Assembly: GCA_050944855.1 (NCBI GenBank)
Contig: JBMNRU010000002.1
Location: 62,001-126,000 of the forward strand
Direction of reading: 5' to 3'
DNA: 64,000 bases
DNA from: Lactonifactor sp050944855
GTDB lineage: Bacteria; Bacillota; Clostridia; Lachnospirales; Lachnospiraceae
How positions within the stretch are numbered: the stretch's first letter is position 1; every line of letters starts with the position of its first letter. The position numbers were made by a program, and so were the translations under genes. The notes beneath the pieces were generated by a model. It was given only the letters and a program-made list of their open reading frames with translations, ran no database searches and had not been told where the DNA came from. This document shows positions 15,631 to 23,000 of the stretch, one piece after another.

Positions 15631-15679
15631 AACATTTTTAAATATTTTATTTTTTTCAAAACACATCACAATACACAGG

Positions 15680-15739
15680 AAGGGCATATCACCTTTGCAA
15701 TATGCCCTTCACATTTACAGTGTTCTCTTTTTATTTTAA
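15680..15739. repeat. repeat R2, copy A (terminator-like)
   Basis: AGGGCATAT (15681-15689) and ATATGCCCT form a hairpin, followed by ACAGTGTTCTCTTTTTATTT. It aligns with 23001-23063, sharing AATATGCCCT and a 20/23 match at the right end. Here it lies directly after the VbhA-like gene and can terminate it on the minus strand. Confidence 0.7.
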
Positions 15740-15915
15740 TAAATATATTCTTTCATCTTATATTTTTTATCTAAAACTTTACGCATATCCTCCATGGTCA
15801 TTTCCCCTCGTTTTTCTTTCTCAATTAATTTTTTAAACTCTAAAGATGGCTCTAGTCCATCTACTTTAATCATACCTAATGCATAATCCCATTTCTTATC
15901 TGTGCTGACTAACAT
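15736..15915 (-). CDS. VbhA-like antitoxin, no adjacent cognate Fic
   Basis: A 59-residue protein, with DYALGMIKVDGLEPS followed by EKEKRGEMTMEDMRKVL. This matches the VbhA-type antitoxin fold that blocks Fic AMP-transferases. In VbhA the inhibitory helix has S/T-x3-E-G/N; the same place here reads MIKVDG, so the key Ser and Glu are both changed. The ribosome site GGAG lies eight bases before the ATG. Its upstream neighbour is a Doc toxin that already has a Phd antitoxin. It could be an orphan, an accessory inhibitor or a DNA-binding leftover. Confidence 0.7.
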   Translation of the reverse strand: MLVSTDKKWDYALGMIKVDGLEPSLEFKKLIEKEKRGEMTMEDMRKVLDKKYKMKEYIY

Positions 15916-16010
15916 AAAATCAACTCCTAATTTCTGTTTTATTTATTCTATAGACTATATCCATTATAACATTTTACATTTTTTATCTGAAAAATTGCAA
16001 ATCGTTCCAC

Positions 16011-16388
16011 TTACACCTGATGCGCCAATAACCATTGCAATATATCTTCATATTGTTTTTTGTCCGCCGCTACATCTAATATTAAATCTGATAACTCTTT
16101 CTGTGTATATTCAATCTCATAACCATTTAATGCCAAAAAGACTAACATAACGTGGCATCCGATTCTTTTATTACCATCTATCATTGCATGGTTTTTAACC
16201 AAACCATAACAAAGCCTTGCCGCTTTTGCCTGTATGCTTGGATATAGTTCTTCATTTCCATAGGATTGAAATGGGCTTTCTAACGCAGATTCAAGCAGAC
16301 CCACGTCCCTAATTCCATCACTTCCTCCAGTAGCCTCTATGATTTGAGCATGCAGCAACAAAACTTGTTCCTTTGTCAGTTTTATCAT
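16011..16388 (-). CDS. doc: Doc-type Fic-fold toxin
   Basis: Death-on-curing toxin; Doc phosphorylates elongation factor EF-Tu with ATP and stops translation. The 125 residues carry the Fic/Doc motif as HAMIDGNKR (about 66-74), with catalytic His, Asp and Lys-Arg present; position 2 is Ala instead of the frequent Pro. The start overlaps the phd stop as ATGA, the usual antitoxin-first coupling. The Doc-like length and N-terminus (LTKEQVLLLHAQIIEATGG) distinguish it from larger AMP-transferring Fic proteins. Confidence 0.88.
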   Translation of the reverse strand: MIKLTKEQVLLLHAQIIEATGGSDGIRDVGLLESALESPFQSYGNEELYPSIQAKAARLCYGLVKNHAMIDGNKRIGCHVMLVFLALNGYEIEYTQKELSDLILDVAADKKQYEDILQWLLAHQV

Positions 16389-16627
16389 TTTGCAAGCACC
16401 TCATAGGCTTCTCTATTTTTTTCAATTAACCTTTTTGATATACTCAATACATCTTCATTTGACGCGACAGCATCATTATCTACTTTGCTAAAATCTATGA
16501 CAAGATATCTTGGCACATTGTTTTTCAAAATGACAGCTGTTCCATGTTCATCTACTAATCTTGCTACTTTTGAAAAATTCTGATTTGCCTCTGTGATAGA
16601 AACCATTGTATTTGTATCTATTGTCAT
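16385..16627 (-). CDS. phd: Phd/YefM-type antitoxin
   Basis: An 80-residue antitoxin. The N-terminal DNA-binding half (VSITEANQNFSKVARLVDEHG, then ILKNNVPRYLVID) is the Phd/YefM fold; the charged C-terminal tail (ISKRLIEKNREAYEVLAK) would wrap the Doc toxin. GGGAGGTG lies ahead of the ATG. The promoter TTGAAT-17-TATAAT is followed by AT-rich dyads suited to Phd autorepression. Encoded first in the phd-doc pair. Confidence 0.88.
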   Translation of the reverse strand: MTIDTNTMVSITEANQNFSKVARLVDEHGTAVILKNNVPRYLVIDFSKVDNDAVASNEDVLSISKRLIEKNREAYEVLAK

Positions 16628-16658
16628 TGCTCACACCTCCCGGCAATTTTATAGTTTT

Positions 16659-16687
16659 ATTATATCTATATTCTAGGATAAATTCAA
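16659..16687 (-). promoter_or_regulatory. promoter of the phd-doc operon
   Basis: Minus strand TTGAAT (16682-16687), 17 bases, TATAAT (16659-16664). Confidence 0.75.
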
Positions 16688-16818
16688 CCTATTATTCCCC
16701 GTTTTAATCCAATTTATAATTTTACACTGCAATTTAATTTGTGGCTGTTTCACATTCTCTATTTTCCATAATATAAGGCAAAATCTTACTAAAACTCTGA
16801 CCATTTTTGCTTGCATCT

Positions 16819-16861
16819 AAAAACCCCTGCAAATGGCATACACACACCACTTACAAGGGTT
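16819..16861 (-). terminator. displaced native tsf terminator
   Basis: Minus strand hairpin AACCCTTGTAAGTGG (16847-16861) with CCATTTGCAGGGGTT, then TTTTT (16819-16823). It lies 39 bases after the tsf stop codon that would exist without the inserted element, so it was probably the terminator of rpsB-tsf. Confidence 0.7.
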
Positions 16862-16905
16862 CTCATTCTTATCGCTATATCCTTGATTTCGACAATTTTC
16901 TACTG

Positions 16906-16914
16906 TCCCATCTG
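16906..16914. other. attL core TCCCATCTG
   Basis: Same nine bases as 23256-23264. Read leftwards on the minus strand, CAG ATG GGA CAG TAG reproduces the natural end of tsf (Q-M-G-Q-stop), which the element has pushed away from the gene body. The right flank also resembles tsf (GTTGGCAAAG versus GTTGCAAAA). Confidence 0.82.
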
Positions 16915-16946
16915 CTTTGCCAACTTTTATTTACTGTTTTCTCAAA

Positions 16947-17093
16947 TACCCATTTTATAAGGCTTTCTACGCTTTCCTCAATTCTGCTCTTCCATTTTAC
17001 CCAATTTCCCTTTGGGTAGAAACTTTTCATTCCCATTGAAAGCAATTTTCTCTTATTTTGCTATATTGGGTACTCATTTATGCACACTGGGTA
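16947..17093. repeat. left arm-type integrase sites (TACCCA x5)
   Basis: TACCCA or its complement TGGGTA at 16947, 16998, 17013, 17067 and 17088, within 190 bases of attL and overlapping the end of int. The same hexamer clusters near attR. Confidence 0.65.
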
Positions 17094-18316
17094 GAGTTTT
17101 TATTTTTCTGAACTTTCTGTTTTTCACTCACACGACCAAACTTTGCTATTTCTTCTTCAAATTTTGTTTCTGTCACATGAGTGTATATGTCAATCGTTGT
17201 ACTGTAATGCTGATGTCCCATAAGCATTTGAACCACTTTAGCGTCCATTCCTTTTTCAAAACACCTACTACAAAATGTATGTCGGATTGCATGAGGATAA
17301 AGGTCTTTAAACTCTATCGGCTCTCTGTTTTCCTTTACCGCTTCTATTGCTTCTTGAAAATTGATTGCTTTTACTACTTTCTTAATTTCTTTTTCTGCTA
17401 CATTCCGAATAACTGGACTTCCTAAAGAAGTAGTAAACACCAAATTATCAAATTCTCCACTTGAACGCCAACGATTTCCATAGGCTTTTTTCTGTCTGTT
17501 CTGTTTTTCTTTTTGAGATAACAGAATTTCTTCTGTTTCTGCCATAAACGGAATACTTCTGTATGAATTATGTGTTTTAGGCTTTGTTAGTCGCATAGTC
17601 TTTACTCCATTTTCATATTGACAGGATAAAGACCTTTGAATGTTAATACATTTCTTATTCCAGTCTATATCTTCCCATTTCAAACCACCAACTTCTCCAA
17701 TTCGCATACCTGTCAGAAACATAATATAAAACATTTCTTTATACCAGTTATGCTCTACTTCCTGCAAAAATCTTGTTTGCTCTGCCATTGATAAGAACCG
17801 TCTTTCTGCTGTTTTATTTTCCCAAGGTACATTGATTTCAAAACATGGATTGATGTCTATAATACGATTATTCTTTGCAGACTCCAAACACTCCCGAACT
17901 CTGCCTAAAGCATCTCGCATACTGGAAGACGCTCTCCCCTGCTTATTCATATCGTTAATAACACGCTGAATATCTAAGTTCCGTATATCCGTCACTTTCA
18001 TATTCCCTATTTCTTTTCCAAACGTATTATAATATTTGCTACGCATAGGGAACACGCTTGTTTCCTTGATATTAGGAATTTTATAATTTGTAAACCATTC
18101 CTCAAACCATTCATTCAGCGTTATTTTCTGACGTTTCATATCAATATTATTTCTTGCTTCTTCTTTTGCCTTTTCAAACAATATTTTTAATTTCTTCAAA
18201 TCATTATCATACAAGTTAATGTCTATTCCGTTTATCTTTGCCCTTGCTTCGTATCTACCGTCCTTTCTTTGACGTAAACCTATTCCTAATTCTTTCCCTT
18301 TTAAATCTTTACCCAT
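17078..18316 (-). CDS. int: tyrosine integrase of the element (Tn916 Int-like)
   Basis: Catalyses insertion and, with Xis, excision. The 412 residues show an N-terminal arm-binding domain (LRQRKDGRYEARAKINGI), a core-binding SAM-like domain (about 90-190), and a catalytic domain with Arg in LTGMRIGEVGGLKW, HAIRHTFCSR (H-x2-R), the GHQHYSTT histidine and the nucleophile Tyr in TIDIYTHV. Start at MGKDLKGKELG (18316); the upstream extension lacks a site. Its end overlaps the left TACCCA repeats, and it reads towards attL as usual for this group. Confidence 0.93.
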   Translation of the reverse strand: MGKDLKGKELGIGLRQRKDGRYEARAKINGIDINLYDNDLKKLKILFEKAKEEARNNIDMKRQKITLNEWFEEWFTNYKIPNIKETSVFPMRSKYYNTFGKEIGNMKVTDIRNLDIQRVINDMNKQGRASSSMRDALGRVRECLESAKNNRIIDINPCFEINVPWENKTAERRFLSMAEQTRFLQEVEHNWYKEMFYIMFLTGMRIGEVGGLKWEDIDWNKKCINIQRSLSCQYENGVKTMRLTKPKTHNSYRSIPFMAETEEILLSQKEKQNRQKKAYGNRWRSSGEFDNLVFTTSLGSPVIRNVAEKEIKKVVKAINFQEAIEAVKENREPIEFKDLYPHAIRHTFCSRCFEKGMDAKVVQMLMGHQHYSTTIDIYTHVTETKFEEEIAKFGRVSEKQKVQKNKNSTQCA

Positions 18317-18421
18317 AATCTCTACCCTTTCTATCAATCGAATGTCTTGATAAATAAAAAGGGAACTTCTGTGATTTTAACCATATACTACTATAAGTTC
18401 GCCTCCTTTTCAATCAGAACT

Positions 18422-18601
18422 TCAATAACTTTTTGCCTGTTGCTCTAGCCATGTATCTAATAATCTTCTGTTCGCATACCACCGATACCCAATCTTCATG
18501 GAAAACGGACAGTTTCTACTTTTCAAGAGTTCTCTTGTCTTTGTTTCTCCAATTCCAAGATATTCGCTTACTTCCTTTAAATTCAATAATGCTTTTTCGA
18601 T
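18422..18601 (-). CDS. xis: excisionase, MerR-like small protein (start codon unclear)
   Basis: A 59-codon frame too short to be called easily: LLNLKEVSEYLGIGETKTRE, then MKIGYRWYANRRLLDTWLEQ, the winged-helix excisionase pattern of Tn916-type elements. AAGGGG is correctly placed eight bases before codon 1, but that codon is ATC where homologs have ATG. The only common in-frame start is a TTG at 18584-18586 without a ribosome site. The AAGGGG lies within the end of the relaxase gene, suggesting coupled translation. Either ATC is used or the gene is weakened. Confidence 0.8.
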   Translation of the reverse strand: MEKALLNLKEVSEYLGIGETKTRELLKSRNCPFSMKIGYRWYANRRLLDTWLEQQAKSY

Positions 18602-18605
18602 ACGA

Positions 18606-19688
18606 TTATCCCCTTTCGTCTAATCTTCTTGCTTTTATGTAATCATCATACAACTGCTTCTGTGTGATATTCATTTCTCCATTTTTTACGAGATTACCGA
18701 TATAATCTCTCTGCTCTATCTTCCCAACCTCTGCAAACAGTTTCAAAGACGGGGCAACATACTTTTCCAACCACTCCCACACCTTTTGTAAACTTTTCTT
18801 CTGTGGTTGCATGGTAAGTTTCACCTTGCCTATATCTTTCATCAGTTCCGCCCATGCTTGATAGGTTGGATAAAGTCTTTTTCGTGTTGTCATGCTGCCT
18901 GTCGGCTTTTCTAAAAATCGTATTTTACTGTTCAATACTTCCATTGCCAGTCCTGCCACATCTCTATATCTCAATAATTCCTGTACTACACTTACCGCCA
19001 TTTCCTGCCGAAATCTCAACTCATATCTATTCCAATTTTCGTCTAATTCTGTTCCATACTTTTTATTCTGTTCATATCCCTTTTCATAAAATACCAATCT
19101 CAAATTACTGGCTGAACTGCCGAGATAAAGACTGCCACCTTTACTCTGAAACACTTCTTCTTTCAGTTCTCCCGAGTCGTGAAAATCTATCTCCCTTAGT
19201 TTTGTGGAAAGCAATCCCTCTTTTGTCCGTACAATCAAATCGGGAATACTCAAATACGGTTTTCTGTCGTCTATCGCCAAATCAATCCGAGGAACATTGA
19301 TATGATACTGGCAAACTCTGTTCAAGAAATCAAACCATGTTTCCTCATTGAGTTGTAAAAAATTCTCATAGTTGCGACAGCCTTTCCCACTCATCAAAAT
19401 CTGAAAGCCTTGATACTGTGCATTTCCTGTCGGCTTTAGCACCTTGATATTATCGAAGATTGCCACAACCTCATGTCCTGCAATCCCCTTTTCATAGCCC
19501 GTTACAGTCATAAGTTCCATAGGTATTTTCAACACATCTTCTATGACTGCTTCTAACGGAACTTCCTTAATGGTTATCTGACACCAATCTATCAAGGCAC
19601 TTAATTCTTCTTTCTGCCGTATTACTCCCCTGTTAGTGTAGGGGAGTTCTGGAAGAAAACTTCCGCTTCTTTCTTCCAAATTTATCAA
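18606..19688 (-). CDS. mobT: MobT/Rep_trans-type relaxase (replication initiation factor)
   Basis: Nicks DNA at the transfer origin and covalently holds the strand; the family (PF02486) also includes rolling-circle replication initiators and Orf20 of Tn916. Length 360. Visible features: IDWCQITIKEV near residue 33, PRIDLAIDDRKPYL with the paired acidic residues around 133-141, LYLGSSASNLRLVFYEKG with the probable catalytic Tyr, and YELRFRQE. Start at MINLEERSGS after AGGAGG. A candidate oriT lies just upstream. Confidence 0.88.
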   Translation of the reverse strand: MINLEERSGSFLPELPYTNRGVIRQKEELSALIDWCQITIKEVPLEAVIEDVLKIPMELMTVTGYEKGIAGHEVVAIFDNIKVLKPTGNAQYQGFQILMSGKGCRNYENFLQLNEETWFDFLNRVCQYHINVPRIDLAIDDRKPYLSIPDLIVRTKEGLLSTKLREIDFHDSGELKEEVFQSKGGSLYLGSSASNLRLVFYEKGYEQNKKYGTELDENWNRYELRFRQEMAVSVVQELLRYRDVAGLAMEVLNSKIRFLEKPTGSMTTRKRLYPTYQAWAELMKDIGKVKLTMQPQKKSLQKVWEWLEKYVAPSLKLFAEVGKIEQRDYIGNLVKNGEMNITQKQLYDDYIKARRLDERG

Positions 19689-19700
19689 ACCTCCTTACCT

Positions 19701-19763
19701 GCAATGGCGTTGCCATTGCCCTGCCCCCCAACCTGCCGTTTGGTACGTCAGAACGAGGGCAGG
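19701..19763. other. candidate origin of transfer
   Basis: Directly upstream of the relaxase gene: hairpin GCAATGGC (19701-19708) / GCCATTGC (19712-19719), then CCCTGCC (19719-19725) paired with GGGCAGG (19757-19763) around a CCCCCCAA run. oriT of Tn916/ICEBs1-type elements also lies next to the relaxase gene and has C-rich dyads. Confidence 0.45.
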
Positions 19764-19775
19764 AACTTTGACCGC

Positions 19776-20105
19776 CTACATATTTTTATTTGGAACAGGG
19801 CGGATACCCTTACAGGTAATCTTCTCCACTAATACAGGAAAGTTTCCTCTCTGCACATAAGGAGCATATACTGGTTCTTCCAGTTCCACCACAGCATAAG
19901 GCTCAATCTTCGGAAGTTCCGTTGCTTCCAAGCGAATATCCACGCTGTTCCCAAGTTTCATGCTTCCAAGATGAAGTTTTAAGGCTTCCACTTCCTCTGT
20001 TTTCTTCTTACTGTCTTTATCATAGCGGTAACAGTTATCCGCACCCATAAAACGAAGTTCTCCAAACGCTTCTTTTACCTGTTCTTTTGTCAATGTAATC
20101 TGCAT
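19776..20105 (-). CDS. conserved small protein of mobilizable elements, unknown
   Basis: A 109-residue cytosolic protein without a domain I recognise: ITLTKEQVKEAFGELRF, a charged middle (KDSKKKTEEVEALKLH), then IRLEATELPKIEPYAVVEL and ITCKGIRPVP. AAAGGA precedes the ATG. It is the first gene of the leftward relaxase-xis-int run and lies downstream of the operator region shared with the XRE repressor. Its position parallels the small Orf22/23-like proteins of Tn916, without clear similarity. A role in mobilization or replication is possible, not shown. Confidence 0.7.
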   Translation of the reverse strand: MQITLTKEQVKEAFGELRFMGADNCYRYDKDSKKKTEEVEALKLHLGSMKLGNSVDIRLEATELPKIEPYAVVELEEPVYAPYVQRGNFPVLVEKITCKGIRPVPNKNM

Positions 20106-20167
20106 ACACGTTCCTTTCTCCCCGTTGAACCGATAGGTCAGCTTCTCATATTTTCATTTTCATATTT

Positions 20168-20264
20168 ACGACGTCGTTTTTAGTTCAGTTATTTCTGAAC
20201 TTAATTGTATATTAGCACAGACATATTCGTTTTGCAATATAAAGTTTAGTTTTTTATAAACTTT
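20168..20264. promoter_or_regulatory. operator cluster between the transfer genes and the XRE repressor
   Basis: Three dyads: ACGACGTCGT (20168-20177), GTTCAG-N6-CTGAAC (20183-20200) and AAAGTTTA-N8-TAAACTTT (20241-20264). They lie in the divergent control region, where a lambda-cI-like switch would be expected. Confidence 0.6.
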
Positions 20265-20355
20265 TTGTTTTCTTTTTTCTGAACTTGTGGTATAGTGTCC
20301 TTAGACGATAAGATATGAAAAGTTATAACAGGATATGGAAAGAGAGGGTTTTCAG

Positions 20356-21039
20356 ATGAATACAATCGCAGAACGGATTAAATTTGCCATGAAAGCAAAA
20401 AATAAAAAACAGGTGGATATAGTCAAAGATACTGGTATCAGCAAAGGGGCGTTCAGTTCTTATCTTTCGGGACAGTACAACCCGAAAGCCGATAAAATGG
20501 AACTGATTGCTGACTCCTTAGATGTAGACTTGCGGTGGCTTTACGGACAAAATGTGCCTATGGAACATACAAGCCAAAATAACAATGCCCTGCAATATGT
20601 CTTTTATAACAACTCCTGCTCCGAGTATCTTCTCGATAATTTAGACGATATCTACATTGCCATGATGACCCAATATGCCGCCCTTATTCCACGCTTTTAT
20701 GTTCTTGTCAATCGTGCTGGAAATGCAATGCACATACTGCCATTATTTTTGAAAGAAGATAGCTCCCAATTTTATGAATGTCCGTCTGATTTCTTCTATT
20801 CCGACAGGCATACAATTTTTACAAGAGATTTTGAAAGCATTCACATGGTATTAACAACCGCCACCATTTACTATTATGGAATTGATACAAAGACCTGTGA
20901 ACCGAAAGTTACCATGCTTTCCTACTCACAGGCTGACGACTGCTTTTATATCGACAACGGAATACACGACGGTCACATTAAAGCATTTGAGAAAGAACTG
21001 ATGAAAGAAGCACTTTACTTAAAGCATAACACCCAATAA
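20356..21039 (+). CDS. XRE-family repressor of the element
   Basis: A 227-residue regulator. The N-terminal helix-turn-helix (IAERIKFAMKAKNKKQVDIV, then GISKGAFSSYLSGQYNPKAD) is XRE/cI type. The C-terminal 150 residues are not recognised; they lack the Ser-Lys LexA-type peptidase seen in SOS-cleaved repressors, so induction must work otherwise. GAGAGGG lies seven bases before the ATG at 20356; an ATG at 20335 is less well placed. It is divergent from the relaxase operon with three dyads between, so it probably controls element transfer. Confidence 0.83.
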   Translation: MNTIAERIKFAMKAKNKKQVDIVKDTGISKGAFSSYLSGQYNPKADKMELIADSLDVDLRWLYGQNVPMEHTSQNNNALQYVFYNNSCSEYLLDNLDDIYIAMMTQYAALIPRFYVLVNRAGNAMHILPLFLKEDSSQFYECPSDFFYSDRHTIFTRDFESIHMVLTTATIYYYGIDTKTCEPKVTMLSYSQADDCFYIDNGIHDGHIKAFEKELMKEALYLKHNTQ

Positions 21040-21120
21040 CAGACAAGAGGACTTGCAAGGTTTCCGACCTTTCAAGTCCTCTGCTGTATCATGGTGCTGT
21101 TGGCTGTGTCCGTTCCGTCA
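21035..21120. repeat. repeat R1, copy B (terminator-like)
   Basis: Partner of 14013-14098, 55/58 identical over the hairpin part. It terminates the XRE gene. It is followed by a second imperfect hairpin, GTCAAGGA / TTCCTTGAC (21118-21163). Confidence 0.85.
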
Positions 21121-21231
21121 AGGACTGCCCTACGGCGTATCGGCTACGCCTTGTTCCTTGACCTCACTAGGTTTTCTCTTTTTCTTGACACAACAAAAGC
21201 CTGCACGATTTTTCTTCAATCCGACAGACTC

Positions 21232-21447
21232 TCATTCTTTCACATACTCTATCAATTCTTCTATTCCACAATCCAAGTAACTGCACAGTTTACAGATTAG
21301 TTGTGCGTCTAATCTCTGAAATTCATTTCTGCAATAACGATTAAAATTAGACCTCGGTATATCCAATTCTTTACAAATGGTATTCTTACTAATTCCTTTT
21401 TCTTTCAGCAGTTCCTCTATGTGAAGTTCTAAATGTCCGTACTTCAT
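21232..21447 (-). CDS. small Cro/XRE-type DNA-binding protein
   Basis: A 71-residue helix-turn-helix protein: LHIEELLKEKGISKNTICKE, then IPRSNFNRYCRNEFQRLD with the recognition helix, and a C-terminal helix CSYLDCGIEELIEYV. It is the DNA-binding domain alone, like Cro. Start at 21447, where GAGGTGAGG precedes the ATG; a longer reading to 21477 lacks a site. An inverted repeat, CTACATAAA / TTTATGTAG, lies 11 bases upstream of its start and is a likely autoregulatory operator, also facing the divergent small secreted-protein gene. Confidence 0.8.
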   Translation of the reverse strand: MKYGHLELHIEELLKEKGISKNTICKELDIPRSNFNRYCRNEFQRLDAQLICKLCSYLDCGIEELIEYVKE

Positions 21448-21457
21448 TACCTCACCT

Positions 21458-21492
21458 CTACATAAAAGTATATTCAATAAATCTTTATGTAG
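21458..21492. promoter_or_regulatory. operator dyad CTACATAAA-N17-TTTATGTAG
   Basis: A perfect 9-bp inverted repeat (21458-21466 and 21484-21492), directly ahead of the Cro-like gene. Confidence 0.55.
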
Positions 21493-21560
21493 TAATTCAC
21501 TATACAGTGAGGTACTATATAGTTATCCTTATAAATATATAGAAACAGAGGTATGTCAAA

Positions 21561-21869
21561 ATGAAAAAGAAATTATTATTTACCACTATTATTCTAGTCT
21601 TGCTTGCAAGTGTTCTCTATTATATCAGTTTACCCGATTATCTTGTATTTAACAGTATGTCATTCAGCAATGGGGCTAATCGTGATACCGAACTACAAGT
21701 TATCGTATATCAATACTGGAATACTGATGAAGTGGTAGCAGAAATTGAAGCAGAACATAACCAAATCAACGGAACTCCCACCACCCTTACAATCAATCTA
21801 CACCGTTCTAAATGGTCTTTTCACAATGGATATGAACCATTTTATACCACTACTATCAATTATGATTGA
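21561..21869 (+). CDS. small exported or membrane-anchored protein, unknown
   Basis: Not recognised. 102 residues: a basic start and one hydrophobic helix (KLLFTTIILVLLASVLYYI, about 4-22), which is a signal anchor or an uncleaved signal peptide without a lipobox. The rest is polar and beta-rich and would face outside. GAGGT lies eight bases before the ATG. Possible promoter TTCACT-N16-TATAGT upstream. It is cargo of the element between repeats R1 and R2 and has its own terminator. Confidence 0.6.
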   Translation: MKKKLLFTTIILVLLASVLYYISLPDYLVFNSMSFSNGANRDTELQVIVYQYWNTDEVVAEIEAEHNQINGTPTTLTINLHRSKWSFHNGYEPFYTTTINYD

Positions 21870-21878
21870 AAAGGAAAA

Positions 21879-21906
21879 GCAGACAGTCGATTAAAAAACT
21901 GTCTGC
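21879..21906 (+). terminator. hairpin after the small exported-protein gene
   Basis: GCAGACAGT (21879-21887) pairs with ACTGTCTGC (21898-21906). No strong T-run follows; it may serve both converging genes. Confidence 0.6.
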
Positions 21907-21923
21907 TACAAACTGAAATTTAT

Positions 21924-22448
21924 TTAGTTCTTGTTATGCTGTTTTGCTATGCTTTTTTGAGTATTATTAACATCTGCTTTCAGTCGTTCTACATTATCGT
22001 ATGCCAATCCAAATTTAAAAATCTTTTTCCCTTTTTTATCATAGAATACAGTTAATTTATCATAACTGTAGGTAGGTACAATATTTCCATAATCTAATCC
22101 TGTTCTATATGTTTCACTTTTTGTTTTTGATGTTTTAATATCAGACATACGATATTCCTTATTTTTAAAACCAATATGATAAATCACTTTTCCTTTATAA
22201 ACTTCAACTCGTTTTGTAGCTGAGACAATACCTATAATTCCAAAAATAAAAAGAGGTAGGGGTATAATTATAAGGAATATTGCTAAAAATGTGTAATAAA
22301 CAAATTCCTGCATAAAAATACAGCTAAAAACAGTTGTGGTTATGAAAATGATACTTATAAGAATCATTAAGCAGCCCACAATCAGATTTAATATTTTTCG
22401 ACCTTTTTTCATAGCGATACAGTATCTATATGCACTTAAATTTTCCAT
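21924..22448 (-). CDS. membrane protein with a PH-like C-terminal domain, unknown
   Basis: 174 residues. Two membrane helices (about 20-45 and 52-78: LNLIVGCLMILISIIFITTT and FLAIFLIIIPLPLFIFGIIG) are followed by a soluble beta-rich part (VEVYKGKVIYHIGFKNKEYR, FKFGLAYDNVERLKADVNNT) that resembles the bacterial PH-like fold in membrane proteins of this sort. GGAGG lies seven bases before the ATG. Cargo of the element with the next gene, read leftwards. The function is not known. Confidence 0.6.
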   Translation of the reverse strand: MENLSAYRYCIAMKKGRKILNLIVGCLMILISIIFITTTVFSCIFMQEFVYYTFLAIFLIIIPLPLFIFGIIGIVSATKRVEVYKGKVIYHIGFKNKEYRMSDIKTSKTKSETYRTGLDYGNIVPTYSYDKLTVFYDKKGKKIFKFGLAYDNVERLKADVNNTQKSIAKQHNKN

Positions 22449-22521
22449 ATGGTTTCCTCCATAACTTCTAAATTTTTCTTTGCGTATAACTTCTTTTCAA
22501 ACTGAAACCTGCTTGACTTTA

Positions 22522-22893
22522 TCATAAGGCTGAGTAGATCATAAAAACGCCAAATAAAAATACTAACAAAGCAACAATCTCTATACGAAAATCAAAGCAT
22601 TTAAAAACCTCATTTCCATATTTTTCATTCTTAAATACGGAAATTTCTTTTCCAATATTTCTCTTTCCCAATGACAAAAAGATACAACCATGTGCAGTAT
22701 GATATTTTTTGTTTTTAATCTTCACTATATAAGCATGCTTTTTGACATTAATACCACCTACTACATAACCTGCATTTTGTTCTACAATGTCGATTATTTT
22801 CCCTTTGCATTTTTCGCCAGTAAAAACAACCCTATATTTTATGTATAGAATTAATAGTGATGTGAATATAAAAATACTCCCTAAAAGCCACAT
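22522..22893 (-). CDS. small membrane protein, DUF3592-like architecture
   Basis: 123 residues: one N-terminal helix (MWLLGSIFIFTSLLILYI), a soluble middle (CKGKIIDIVEQNAGYVVGG, KNKKYHTAHGCIFLSLGK, EISVFKNEKYGNEVF) and a C-terminal helix (IVALLVFLFGVFMIYSAL). This helix-beta-helix plan is that of DUF3592-type proteins. Start at 22893 with GGAG eight bases upstream; the longer reading begins at a GTG without a site. Element cargo, probably transcribed with the following membrane gene. Function unknown. Confidence 0.6.
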   Translation of the reverse strand: MWLLGSIFIFTSLLILYIKYRVVFTGEKCKGKIIDIVEQNAGYVVGGINVKKHAYIVKIKNKKYHTAHGCIFLSLGKRNIGKEISVFKNEKYGNEVFKCFDFRIEIVALLVFLFGVFMIYSAL

Positions 22894-23000
22894 TGAGTAC
22901 ACTCCTATAATTAAATCTTGTTCGTGTTAAATTCTAATTTGTTTATTTCTGCCATTCTATCACATTTCCTAATCTTTGACATTACTTTTCCCAAAAATTT

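Noticed and set aside
16947..17093. TACCCA repeats as a possible CRISPR remnant
   Set aside because: Units are six bases with irregular spacing and both orientations, and they recur at the other element end; integrase arm sites fit better.
14013..21120. R1 repeats as the element's attachment sites
   Set aside because: They lie inside coding modules far from the integrase end, and the TCCCATCTG pair explains the tsf junction and stop codons exactly.
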